Part shown: positions 8,627 to 17,316 of the stretch, piece by piece
Layout: the number at the start of each line of letters is the position of its first letter
Position numbering within the stretch: position 1 is the first letter of the stretch
DNA from: an uncultured delta proteobacterium
GTDB lineage: Bacteria > Desulfobacterota > Desulfobulbia > Desulfobulbales > Desulfocapsaceae
Assembly: GCA_903875445.1 (NCBI GenBank)
Contig: CAIQWD010000016.1
Span: 62,001-126,000 of the forward strand
DNA length: 64,000 bases
Direction of reading: 5' to 3'
Program-made: the position numbers and the translations under genes
Notes under the pieces: model-generated
Databases searched by the model: none
What the model was told of the DNA's origin: nothing
The model's input: only the letters and a program-made list of their open reading frames with translations

Positions 8627-9574
8627 ATGATACGGGCAATACTATCTTTTCTGGCGAGCGTGTTGACTGCAGTGCAGGTTGTCCTCATCCACACCGGGAG
8701 AAAAGGACTGTGCTTCAACGAAGGCTGTGAAATTGTTGACAACATGACCAACATTTCCCCTCTGTACTTCAACGTCGCCGGATTTTTGTTTTTCCAGGCT
8801 CTTTGCTGGTTGTTTTTACTCGGCAGAAACGGTTCCGAATACTGGCATAAATTGGCTCGGCTGTTCCTGCTCGCCGCCCTAGCGGCAGAAGCGGTGCTGG
8901 TATTTTTTCAGCACTCGATCGCCACGGTGTTCTGTTCCTACTGCCTAGTAATTTTAGCAGTTATTGTCCTGTTGAATGGCTGTTGCGGCGTACGCCAATT
9001 GGTTCGCGGGGCGGTGATATTTTTTGCCGTGTTTATTACCTGTTGCAGTCTGCAATTCGGCCCCCCTTCGACCGGCAGGGGAATATCTCTCGACTCAGGG
9101 AGTATGGCAATGGTGAACGGCGAGAAGGGAGGGGACAAACTGTATCTATTTTTTTCTGATTCCTGCAGCCATTGTGAAAAGGTGATTGAGGCCATTGCCG
9201 CCGGCAACCTCTGTGCCATACGTTTCAATCCCATTGAAAAAATTGAAAAAATAGCGGTCCACGATGCGGTCCTGTTTGCAAACTACGATCCACAGGTCAA
9301 CCGCGCTCTGTTGCAAAGCATGTCGATCAATGAGGTACCCATTCTCATGGTGAAGACTGAAGAGGAAACTCGAGTTCTCAAAGGGGAAAAACGTATCAGG
9401 GAATATCTGGAAAAAACTTGCAGGCAAAGCCGCAGCGTCGACTACGGAGGCACCTCAAGGAATATGCCCTCCGGATACTCCTTTTTGCCGGAAATGCAGA
9501 AATCAAAAGAAGACGCCTGCTCACTAGGCACCGACTGCGACACCAATGTGCCACCGACGTCCGCCGGTCAATAA
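8627..9574 (+). CDS. VKOR-like membrane oxidoreductase with thioredoxin-like domain
   Basis: A 315-residue protein. The N-terminal part has about four hydrophobic segments with a loop Cys pair (C29, C34) and a CSYC motif (C103, C106), the pattern of vitamin K epoxide reductase homologues that reoxidise disulfide-forming partners using quinone. A hydrophobic segment at about 127-141 leads to a domain with the thioredoxin-like motif LYLFFSDSCSHC (C180, C183). Such fusions form disulfides in exported proteins. The start at 8627 is preferred over a TTG at 8606 because GAGGAAG lies upstream, though at a long spacing of about 12. The C-terminus carries two more cysteines (CSLGTDC). Divergent from the MFS gene. 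Confidence 0.7.
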   Translation: MIRAILSFLASVLTAVQVVLIHTGRKGLCFNEGCEIVDNMTNISPLYFNVAGFLFFQALCWLFLLGRNGSEYWHKLARLFLLAALAAEAVLVFFQHSIATVFCSYCLVILAVIVLLNGCCGVRQLVRGAVIFFAVFITCCSLQFGPPSTGRGISLDSGSMAMVNGEKGGDKLYLFFSDSCSHCEKVIEAIAAGNLCAIRFNPIEKIEKIAVHDAVLFANYDPQVNRALLQSMSINEVPILMVKTEEETRVLKGEKRIREYLEKTCRQSRSVDYGGTSRNMPSGYSFLPEMQKSKEDACSLGTDCDTNVPPTSAGQ

Positions 9575-9608
9575 CCGGGTGGAGATGAGTTGCAGATATG
9601 GCTCGGTC

Positions 9609-9893
9609 TCATTTTAAGAGATCGGCGATTTCCTCTCTGGTAAGCATTGACCTCGGGGTGAACCTGCGCCGATTGGCAATAACACGTTGATCAAAGTTCT
9701 TTCGCCGGTCGACACCCAACCTTGCCTTGGCCAAAGAACGCAACCAACCATAAAAACCGCGGGAATGTTTTTCTACGGCAGTTCGCCGATCACATCGCCT
9801 TTCGTGGTTGGCGCGGCGATCGGAGATCCTCCGACAGCTGTGCGGCTTCCGTCTTTCCGTTCCATCCCAAAGGTGTTTCTCTGGAGCATTCAT
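9609..9893 (-). CDS. Small Arg-rich protein with repeated (E/D)RR motifs
   Basis: A 94-residue hypothetical protein, very basic, with repeats TERRK, SDRRA, HERRCDRR, VDRRK and ANRRR and a C-terminal acidic helix LTREEIADLLK. There are no membrane segments. The start at 9893 has AGGAAA upstream; an alternative in-frame ATG at 9911 lacks one. RRxxxRR strings of this kind often precede PilZ domains or bind nucleic acid or membrane, but no PilZ domain follows here. I do not recognise a named family. Confidence 0.55.
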   Translation of the reverse strand: MNAPEKHLWDGTERRKPHSCRRISDRRANHERRCDRRTAVEKHSRGFYGWLRSLAKARLGVDRRKNFDQRVIANRRRFTPRSMLTREEIADLLK

Positions 9894-10012
9894 GAAGCTT
9901 TTTTCCTGCATGGTAACTGAAAAAATATTCGTTGATCTGAACGTAACTTACCGGTAGTAAACAATATACACCTGTAGAATAATTTGTGCAACCACCGCCT
10001 TAATGCCTTTTT

Positions 10013-10333
10013 TTACTTTGCCAGATCGATATGAGTTTGCGCCGTGGCTTGAATAACCGCTTCAATGCAGGGCATGAATTGTAGAATACAGGGCACTTTC
10101 AGCCGGTAATACACCTGTTTGCCGCGCTTTTCATCGATCACCACCCCGGCCTGCTTGAGAACGGTGAGATGTTTCGAGACCGTTGAAAAATCGGCGTCGA
10201 TATCCTCGACCAGCTCGCAGACACATTTCTCGCCACCGGCCAATTGCTCAGCCATCCACAAGCGGGTCGGATGGCCCAACGCCTTCAGAACATTTGCTTT
10301 GGCCACGATCAAGGCCTTTTCTTTTGCATTCAT
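10013..10333 (-). CDS. ArsR/SmtB family metalloregulator
   Basis: A 106-residue winged-helix repressor. KALGHPTRLWMAEQL (about 17-31) and the recognition helix DFSTVSKHLTVLKQAGVV (about 49-66) are typical, and CVCEL at 37-41 matches the ELCVCDL thiolate site of arsenite/antimonite sensors. Two further cysteines (C82, C89) lie near the C-terminus. The start at 10333 is supported by GAGGT five bases upstream. No arsenic efflux or arsenate reductase gene lies beside it, so it either represses its own transcript only or acts elsewhere. The upstream gene on the same strand is a large membrane protein 73 bases away. Confidence 0.85.
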   Translation of the reverse strand: MNAKEKALIVAKANVLKALGHPTRLWMAEQLAGGEKCVCELVEDIDADFSTVSKHLTVLKQAGVVIDEKRGKQVYYRLKVPCILQFMPCIEAVIQATAQTHIDLAK

Positions 10334-10406
10334 CGCTACCTCACGCTGTCTTATTTGGCAAAAAACCAAACGTGAATATCAAGAAAAATTGCCTGCCGTG
10401 TGCGAT

Positions 10407-11819
10407 TCAAGGGTGCGGCTTTTTCGCCCGCAGCTGCCACCAACAGACAACCGCCATGCCGACTATCAACGACGCAAGCCAGACCAGACGGCTTTGGTAG
10501 CGATCATGGGGATTGGAAAGCCCCCCGCAGATAAAGGCATTGCCAAGCAGGGCGAGAAACATGAATAACGCCGCCGCCGCCAAATCGTGTCGCCCGGAGC
10601 GTAGACCCCACGCGATGACCAAGAACAGGCAAAGGACGGACAGGTGGGCAACCGGGACATGTATCTGATTCACGGCATCAAGTAACCGTTGAGTAATTTC
10701 GCCTTGCTGCTGGTGCGCTGCATTGAATGCTTTGGCAATGTGTGGTGGCAGGAGGTTGGTGAAAACATTTCTCGTATCATTATGAATTTCCCCCAACTGA
10801 TCACCGGATTTAATTAAGACCATCTGTTCGGCGGTGGCTTGCAAGGCCGACCACGCGACGGCACCAGGATAAGTCTCAATACTGGCCTTGACCAGATATC
10901 CCAATTCGGCGTCGGCGGCTCCGCTCCATTCACCGATATTTCGAAACGCGGAGTTTTTTCCCCAAAGAAATGCATCTCCGGTATTGGGAATACGGTTTTG
11001 TAGATCGCACAGTTTGATGCCGGGGACGGGACAATGCTCGGCCAGCCAACGTTGGGCAATGCCGGCCTGCACCAGTCGCCCGAAAATATAAACAGGGCCC
11101 CCTGGCGTATAGGTCGCCTTGCCCACCAGGACCAGATGGAGCAACGGCATAAGTACCAGACTCGCGGCCACAACCGCCACCGGAGACAGCCAGTTTATGG
11201 GCAGATACCAATTCTGTCTTTGTACAAGTAACCGCGCTACCAGAGTGACCAGCGCCAGTCCAATTGCCAGAGCCATACCGGACATATGTGACATCAATCC
11301 TAAGAGAGTTATCGCCACAAGTCCGACGCGCTCCAACTGCCCCAGCCTGTGCCAACGAAACCCAAGAAGCCAGAGCGCCAGCACCGCAAGAGGCACAAGT
11401 CCATCGGGCATCAATTGGCTAACACACCATGAAATACCGGTCAACAAACTCAAACCTACACAAAAAAATGCCGTGGCTCTTGGCCCCGACGGCAAATCAT
11501 GACAACGCAGCATCAGGTGAATCAACCAGGCGCTGCAGAGCGCTTGCCCCAAAACCGGTCCATAAAAGGACCACCAACCAAATGATGATGCCCAGAGAAA
11601 TAGACCGTAGAACAACGAGCGTCCAGGGGTGAGTTCCATGGTCAGCACCCGGCGTACGTATCCCCCGGTGTCGAAAAAAACCAGAGCGAAACCATTCCAA
11701 AGGGCAGGAGAAAGCAGCGCTGCCACACTGACTGCCAGAGAAATCATCCAGGCGAAACCGGTTGAAAGAGTTGCAGGGCTGGTTGAGAAGGGTGAAAAAG
11801 GTGCCATTCTGGTTGTCAT
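10407..11819 (-). CDS. Polytopic membrane protein, possibly GT-C glycosyltransferase-like
   Basis: A 470-residue protein with about ten or more hydrophobic segments. Near the N-terminus it has FDTGGYVRRVLTMELTPGRSLFYGLFL, an acidic first loop followed by a helix, as in GT-C fold enzymes that use lipid-linked sugars, and near the C-terminus NPHDRYQSRLVWLASL. A soluble loop of about 150 residues (AEHCPVPGIKLCDLQNRIPN...) lies between. These features suggest, without proof, a GT-C type transferase. The start has no clear ribosome site; a second in-frame ATG lies four codons later. It may be co-transcribed with the ArsR gene. Confidence 0.55.
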   Translation of the reverse strand: MTTRMAPFSPFSTSPATLSTGFAWMISLAVSVAALLSPALWNGFALVFFDTGGYVRRVLTMELTPGRSLFYGLFLWASSFGWWSFYGPVLGQALCSAWLIHLMLRCHDLPSGPRATAFFCVGLSLLTGISWCVSQLMPDGLVPLAVLALWLLGFRWHRLGQLERVGLVAITLLGLMSHMSGMALAIGLALVTLVARLLVQRQNWYLPINWLSPVAVVAASLVLMPLLHLVLVGKATYTPGGPVYIFGRLVQAGIAQRWLAEHCPVPGIKLCDLQNRIPNTGDAFLWGKNSAFRNIGEWSGAADAELGYLVKASIETYPGAVAWSALQATAEQMVLIKSGDQLGEIHNDTRNVFTNLLPPHIAKAFNAAHQQQGEITQRLLDAVNQIHVPVAHLSVLCLFLVIAWGLRSGRHDLAAAALFMFLALLGNAFICGGLSNPHDRYQSRLVWLASLIVGMAVVCWWQLRAKKPHP

Positions 11820-12313
11820 CGCATTGTTCTCTTGGATAATCTATTTTCTGGCGTCAAACTTGTATCAGATCGAGGCAATCAACAGTGAAAACGCCTGTTC
11901 TACCGGAAGTGCAGGGGCCTTGAATGGGTATTAGGGTGAAGGAGGAGGAAAAGTAGCTTTGTCGGGAGAGACACAGCTCCCCATAGCCAATCCAACCCTT
12001 GAGGCGGAAAAGCTAGCGTGTCACACCGGTTTTGGCAAGGGTTTTCTTCTTTGCCGACAAACCACAGGGGTCAAGTGCCGTCGCCGAGCTGCACTCCTTA
12101 TGCAAGAACGTTTGCCGGCCGCCTGCTAGTGCTTGCATAGCGACTTCTTTCTAAGGTATACCATATTCAAAGGTTCTTGGAGGTTTACAGGAATGCATAA
12201 GTGCAAAAACAGCTATCAATCCGAAGAATAATCACTTTGACCAAAACCGCAAGAATCTCATCCTCGTCGCTGCCCAAGGCGACACACCAACCATCACAAC
12301 CCATGCAACTGCC
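11820..12313. other. Divergent intergenic region upstream of ppk
   Basis: About 490 bases between the leftward membrane-protein gene and ppk. I saw no convincing Pho box (direct repeats of the CTGTCAT type), no small RNA and no coding frame with a family match. AAGGAGGAGGAAAAG at about 11939-11953 looks like a ribosome site but no gene follows it, so it may be the remnant of a lost reading frame. Confidence 0.35.
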
Positions 12314-14434
12314 ATGAACGAGATCACCCTCCGCGATGTCGATGCCCACGATGCCTACATAAACCGGGAACTCAGCTGGTTGTCTTTTGCCCGGCGGGTT
12401 CTGGAAATCGCCGAGGATCCCGGGCAGCCACTTCTAGAACGGCTCAAGTTCGCTGGAATCATGGGAATGATTCTTGATGAATTTGTGATGAAAAGGATGG
12501 GTGGGCTGCACCAGAAACGCCGGACCAAGCCGCAAAAACTGAGCTACGACGGCCTCACCCCCTGTGAAGAACTGGCTCTCTGTTGGGAAGAACTGCAACG
12601 GCAGATGCGGATCCTCAGCGACCTCTTCGCCGATGTCCTGCGACCGGCACTTGATGCCCAGGGGATACATTTCAAATCCTACGATACACTGGGCAACGAA
12701 GACAAGGAGTTCCTCACCAGACACTTCGAGGCTTCCGTTCTGCCGATTCTCACTCCGCTTGCCGTCGATGCCGCCCATCCGTTCCCTTTCATAAGTAATC
12801 TCAGCTTCAATATCGCCATCGTTATCACCCAGGAGGACGATCGCACTCGTTTTGTCCGCCTGAAGGTGCCGGCCAACCGCAAACGTTGGGTGGCCCTGCC
12901 CGACAATCGCGGCTTTGTCCGTCTTGAAGAGATTATCGCCAACAACCTTCGCCTCCTCTTCCCGAAAGCGGCATCCTTTGCTACCTATTTCTTTCGCGTC
13001 ACCCGGGCAGCCAAAGACAATCCCTGGGATCGTGCCCGTCTTGATGAACTACATACCGAAGATATGGAGCCGGGCAGTATCATCGGCATGGTGACCGCCG
13101 AGCTGAACTTCCGTAAATTTGCAGGCATTGTGAGGCTCGAGGTAAGCGAAGACACCCCGACCGATCTCCGCGCCTGGCTGATTGAACAACTGGATATCGA
13201 TGCCTCGCAGACCATGGCGATTCGCGGCATGCTCGGTTACGGGGATCTGCTCGAACTAAAGATCGACGGCCGCAATGACCTGCGCGATGCCCCGCACATT
13301 CCGAAAACCCACCCAAACCTCAAACATCTCTCCCCCGACGATTGCAATGCATTCTTTGCCGAGATCACGCGCAACGACCTCCTCATCCATCTCCCCTATC
13401 ATGACTTCGACACCTCCATCCTCCGGCTGCTGCAACATGCCGCCACCGACCCGAAGGTTCTGGCGATCAAGCTGACCATCTACCGCACCGCCACCCAGTC
13501 GCCCATCGTCAAGGCGCTGATGGAGGCTGCCAAGCGCGGCAAACAGGTGGCCGTCCTCGTCGAGATCACCGCCCGCTTCGATGAGGCTCCCAACATCGCC
13601 TGGGGAAAACTGCTCGAACAGGCCGGTGCCCATGTGGTCTACGGGATGGAGCAGTTAAAGACCCACGTCAAGCTGGCAATGGTCGTCCGCGAAGAAAGCG
13701 ACGGGATTAAGCGCTACGTGCATATCGGCACCGGCAACTACCACACCGGAACGGCACGACTGTACGGCGATCTGGGGATCATCAGCTGCCACGACAAGTT
13801 GGGCTGGGATGTCAGCCGACTCTTTAATGAACTGACCGGTGCCATTGCCGCCCAGGAATATAACATGCTGCTCGTGGCCCCCCACAACATGCGCGAACGG
13901 TTTATTGCCCTTATCCGCCAGGAGGCCGAGGGCCATAAAGCCGGCAAGCCTTCGGGGATCAAGGCCAAGATGAACCAGCTGCAGGACCGAGAGATCATCC
14001 GCGAACTGTATCTGGCCAGCCAAGCCGGAGTACCGATTTCCCTCAATATCCGCGGCCTGTGCAGTTTGCGGGCCGGCGCACCGGGCCTGTCGGAGACGAT
14101 TCGGGTGTACAGCATCGTCGGTCGCTTTCTCGAACACAGCCGGATCTATCGTTTTGAAAACGGCGGCGACCCGCTTTTCCTCATCGGCTCGGCCGACTGG
14201 ATGAAACGCAATCTCGAGTCGCGGATGGAAACCATCATGCCTGTGGAAAACCCGGAAATAAAAGCTGAACTGGAAAATATTCTTGCGATCTATGAAAGGG
14301 ACAATACCTTCTCCTGGGATATGCAGCCGGACGGCAGCTACCTCCGCCGACAGCCTGGGAAAAACGAAGAACCAATCACGGCACAGCTGTACTTTGCCCA
14401 GCAGCTTCGGTCAATAAAGAATACCTCTGATTGA
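12314..14434 (+). CDS. ppk1: Polyphosphate kinase 1
   Basis: Reversibly transfers the ATP gamma-phosphate to inorganic polyphosphate at the inner membrane or in the cytoplasm. The 706-residue length fits PPK1. Visible family features are the N-terminal YINRELSWLSFARRVLE, the LDEF motif (DEFVMKRMGGL), and the phospholipase-D-like region with the autophosphorylated histidine in YVHIGTGNYHTGTARLYGDLG (His470, equivalent to E. coli His435). The ATG at 12314 has no clear ribosome site, and the true start may differ by a few codons, although the sequence is family-like within 15 residues. No ppx beside it. Confidence 0.95.
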   Translation: MNEITLRDVDAHDAYINRELSWLSFARRVLEIAEDPGQPLLERLKFAGIMGMILDEFVMKRMGGLHQKRRTKPQKLSYDGLTPCEELALCWEELQRQMRILSDLFADVLRPALDAQGIHFKSYDTLGNEDKEFLTRHFEASVLPILTPLAVDAAHPFPFISNLSFNIAIVITQEDDRTRFVRLKVPANRKRWVALPDNRGFVRLEEIIANNLRLLFPKAASFATYFFRVTRAAKDNPWDRARLDELHTEDMEPGSIIGMVTAELNFRKFAGIVRLEVSEDTPTDLRAWLIEQLDIDASQTMAIRGMLGYGDLLELKIDGRNDLRDAPHIPKTHPNLKHLSPDDCNAFFAEITRNDLLIHLPYHDFDTSILRLLQHAATDPKVLAIKLTIYRTATQSPIVKALMEAAKRGKQVAVLVEITARFDEAPNIAWGKLLEQAGAHVVYGMEQLKTHVKLAMVVREESDGIKRYVHIGTGNYHTGTARLYGDLGIISCHDKLGWDVSRLFNELTGAIAAQEYNMLLVAPHNMRERFIALIRQEAEGHKAGKPSGIKAKMNQLQDREIIRELYLASQAGVPISLNIRGLCSLRAGAPGLSETIRVYSIVGRFLEHSRIYRFENGGDPLFLIGSADWMKRNLESRMETIMPVENPEIKAELENILAIYERDNTFSWDMQPDGSYLRRQPGKNEEPITAQLYFAQQLRSIKNTSD

Positions 14435-14513
14435 AATCCGGAACAACTTGGAAAATCTTAGGAAACAATCACTTGAATCACGCTTGTCTCGTCGGCACCA
14501 TCCTCCGCTACCA

Positions 14514-15047
14514 TCAAAACGTAGAGAAAATGGCCGCCTGCAGCATATTGAGGCTGGCATTATGTTCGTATATTCCGGCGTTGGATTGATGATAGTAGAT
14601 ATATTCGAGACCCCAGCCTTTCCCGATGAGAAGCCGTAGACCCAGCTTCGACGCCAGGAAAAATGGCCCACCCAGATCATGCTTGGTGAACTTCGTCTCC
14701 CCGGCCATCAAACCGGCGCCCAAGCCGACAAGGTAATGAATCCTATCGTAGGGTCTGAGGACCAGTTCAGGCATTAAAGAAACCTTCCCAACTTCGGAAT
14801 GTTCAACCTGGCTTTCGCGGATTATCCCTATACCGAGTTCAACAACGGAAGAAACCAGGAGAGTATCGGCAACGATCGTTTTATAGGGCAATGGTTCACG
14901 CACAAACATCTCGTATTGCAGAAGATCGGTATTATCCCACAACTGCCTGGCGCATCCGCCGCCCGCCTCAGTTGCAGCAGCAACCGGGGGTTGGAAAAGG
15001 AAGAGGAAAAAGACAACAATGCCTAACATATATTTTATTGAAACCAT
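14514..15047 (-). CDS. PagL-like outer-membrane lipid A deacylase family protein
   Basis: A 177-residue secreted protein with a signal peptide (1-24, AAA-T) and alternating beta-strand character. The C-terminal motif YYHQSNAGIYEHNASLN corresponds to HxSNAGxxxxNxGxN of the acyloxyacyl hydrolase/PagL family, with the catalytic His and Ser two residues apart. Members remove the 3-O acyl chain of lipid A in the outer membrane. The Glu of the Pseudomonas triad is Asn here, as in many homologues, so activity is uncertain. It lies 28 bases downstream of the EAL-HDOD gene and may share its transcript; it converges with ppk. Confidence 0.65.
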   Translation of the reverse strand: MVSIKYMLGIVVFFLFLFQPPVAAATEAGGGCARQLWDNTDLLQYEMFVREPLPYKTIVADTLLVSSVVELGIGIIRESQVEHSEVGKVSLMPELVLRPYDRIHYLVGLGAGLMAGETKFTKHDLGGPFFLASKLGLRLLIGKGWGLEYIYYHQSNAGIYEHNASLNMLQAAIFSTF

Positions 15048-15075
15048 AATGCGTCACGTCCAATACTATAGGCTC

Positions 15076-16272
15076 CTAAAGAAAGTCCGCCAATCGAACG
15101 GCATTAAGATAAAAATCCTGAATCTTGGCGGCTGATATCTGCAGATCCGTAAGCTGACTTTCGAGGTTCGACCAATCACATCTCTCGAAATATTCTACCA
15201 ATCGAAGATACGGCGCGAGTTTTCCTCTTTTCTTGACCAGTGCGTCGCTCACTTGTGCCGTCAAAGGCAATTGGCCGACAAGATACTCCATTGAATGATC
15301 GAGCATGGCATCGAGCATGGAAAAGAGCCCGAGCATGAAGAATTCACCGCTGTCAATCTTCAGCTCGACGGCAATTTGCTCAAGAAATTTTGCCCGAATA
15401 ATCGATATTCGCAGCAGTTCATCGGGTTTATCGTTAACCAGCCGGCTTGCGGCGATAAGTGAGATGAACATCCGGATCCCCCGTTCTCCGATGTAGGCGA
15501 TAGCCTGTTTAATCGAAGAAATCGGCTGGAGTCTCCCAAAATAGGCGGAATTGAGATAATTGATCAGCTTATAGGAAAGGGACACATCCTGATTGATCAA
15601 ATCCTCAAGTTTCTTGGAATCGATCTCCGTTCGGTTGACTTCGCAGATCAGTTGCATAATCGTCAACTGCGAAGGGGAAATATCCTTATTTTTAAGAATT
15701 TCCGGCTTGGCAAAAAAATAGCCCTGGAAATAATGAAACCCCATAGCCTTCGCTTCCATGAATTCCGCATGGGTTTCAATTTTTTCCGCCAAAAATTCAC
15801 ATTTGTTGCCTTGCATTTGAGAAAGCAGGGTGGCTATTTCTGTTATCGGAGTGAGGCGAAAATCAATTTTGATGATTTGGGCGATTTCAATGAGCGGCTG
15901 CAGGTTGTCGCGGAAGACAAAATCATCCAAGGCCAGGGTGTAGCCCTTTTGGTGCAAGCCCTGGCAGGCGGCGATGACTTCACTCGTCGGCTGCACATCC
16001 TCGAGTATTTCCACCACCACCTGATTTTGGGGGAACAGGGTCGGGGTGCCGCGAAGCAGCAGCTCTTCGGTAAAATTGATAAAAACCATTTTGCCGCCGG
16101 AGATGCGCTCTATCCCCACTGTAAAAAAAGATGAAGACAGGAGGCTGGAGGTCGCCGTCCCTCCGTCGATTCCGGGAAAAGCATTTGCCATACCGGTGCG
16201 AAAAAGCAGTTCATAGGCGAACAATTTCTTGTTTACCTGCAAAATCGGTTGCCGTGCGACAAATACATCCAT
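15076..16272 (-). CDS. EAL-HDOD signalling protein (YuxH type)
   Basis: A 398-residue cytoplasmic protein. Residues about 1-190 form an EAL-like domain that has lost catalytic residues: the EAL signature reads ELLFR, and LALDDF and GFHYFQGYFFAKP are retained. Residues about 195-395 form an HDOD domain (LIMQLICEVNRTE-like start, YKLINYLNSAYFGRLQPISSIKQAI), an HD-like fold without the metal ligands. Proteins of this architecture act as c-di-GMP-related scaffolds in motility, chemotaxis or DNA transfer, and are not expected to hydrolyse c-di-GMP. It starts with the family-typical MDVFVARQPIL. Confidence 0.9.
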   Translation of the reverse strand: MDVFVARQPILQVNKKLFAYELLFRTGMANAFPGIDGGTATSSLLSSSFFTVGIERISGGKMVFINFTEELLLRGTPTLFPQNQVVVEILEDVQPTSEVIAACQGLHQKGYTLALDDFVFRDNLQPLIEIAQIIKIDFRLTPITEIATLLSQMQGNKCEFLAEKIETHAEFMEAKAMGFHYFQGYFFAKPEILKNKDISPSQLTIMQLICEVNRTEIDSKKLEDLINQDVSLSYKLINYLNSAYFGRLQPISSIKQAIAYIGERGIRMFISLIAASRLVNDKPDELLRISIIRAKFLEQIAVELKIDSGEFFMLGLFSMLDAMLDHSMEYLVGQLPLTAQVSDALVKKRGKLAPYLRLVEYFERCDWSNLESQLTDLQISAAKIQDFYLNAVRLADFL

Positions 16273-16486
16273 TGCTGCGCCCCTTTTCTAGCCGGCAAAG
16301 GCGGGGAAAAAAGAAATGCATTCTTGAAAACCGCCAATCTCACAACTGATTATATACGGATTTTTCCCGTAGAGACAAGCCCGGAGTATCTTTTTCCGTT
16401 TCCACTCGCGGCGCTTATCATTGAAGCATGAAAAAGGGCGTGTCCAAAGACTCCAGTTTATCGGAGCCAGGACTACGTCGGGGGGA

Positions 16487-17062
16487 TCAAGCCTTTCCAG
16501 CCACCATATCTTTGCCGAACTGCTCAGCCTTGGCCATCTCGTCGGGCAATCCCAGAACCGCCTTCCTTTTGTCCACTCCTTTCACCAGAAATTCACCGCC
16601 ATACTTAACATCCATGGCGTCGAAGATATACCTGACGGTCAAGATGCTGCAGTCAAAGATCTTCGGGCCCTTGGTGGCCGAGGTGGAGAGAAGGTAGCCT
16701 TTTCGGCCTTCTCCCTGACGAAATCTTTCCTGCAGCAGGTATTTCCGCGACCAACGGGCCTGAAACCGGTCGCCGCAAATCTTGCACTGGGCCGAGAGGG
16801 CGTAAAAATAGACTGGGCTGACCAGGAGTATCCGGTCGGCTTCGTCGGCTGCCTGATAGATATCGGTCATGTCGTCCTTGATAACGCAGTTGCCGGTTTT
16901 CTCACAGCCACCGCAACCCTGGCAGGGCCTGATATTCAGGTCGTTGAGCCGCCGGTATTCAACCGTTCCGCCGCCCTGCTCTACCGCCTCGGCCACTTTG
17001 CGGGCCAGGGTCTCGCTGTTTCCGCCCTTGCGCGGACTTCCCAGTAGCACCAGCAATTTCAT
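16487..17062 (-). CDS. Iron-sulfur flavoprotein / NADPH-dependent FMN reductase family
   Basis: A 191-residue flavodoxin-like protein. The FMN phosphate loop GSPRKGGNSETLA is at residues 8-20. A compact Cys motif PCQGCGGCEKTGNCV (C47, C50, C53, C59) matches the [4Fe-4S] motif of archaeal and clostridial iron-sulfur flavoproteins, and SPVYFYALSAQCK forms the second FMN loop. It probably transfers single electrons between ferredoxin or NAD(P)H and an unknown acceptor, for example in oxidative-stress defence. It is divergent from the glycyl-radical operon and shares its promoter region. Confidence 0.85.
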   Translation of the reverse strand: MKLLVLLGSPRKGGNSETLARKVAEAVEQGGGTVEYRRLNDLNIRPCQGCGGCEKTGNCVIKDDMTDIYQAADEADRILLVSPVYFYALSAQCKICGDRFQARWSRKYLLQERFRQGEGRKGYLLSTSATKGPKIFDCSILTVRYIFDAMDVKYGGEFLVKGVDKRKAVLGLPDEMAKAEQFGKDMVAGKA

Positions 17063-17180
17063 AGCATGTACTCCCGTTCTTCTTTAAGGTCATAGTTTTT
17101 GTTTGCGTTCCTTGAAACGATTAAGAATAGTACCATTTCTGTGAAAAAATCGCAGAAAATCATTTCCTGGAAACCGTAAA

Positions 17181-17203
17181 TAGTATACATATATAGTATA
17201 CAT
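17181..17203. promoter_or_regulatory. Tandem TAGTATACAT sites in the divergent promoter region
   Basis: TAGTATACAT occurs twice (17181-17190 and 17194-17203), 13 bases apart, each centred on the palindrome GTATAC. They lie about 115 bases before the activase gene and about 120 before the flavoprotein start. GTATAC-centred dyads are typical of GntR-family operators; the regulator is not in the window. Confidence 0.5.
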
Positions 17204-17316
17204 TTTTCCCGGTCCCTTTATTTATTGAATCGCCGAGCAGTATGATTTTATTATTCCTCCCCTGTTGAAGTTCTTTTACCCTTGCATAGGAATGAGATTT
17301 ATTGTTATGTAAGAAG

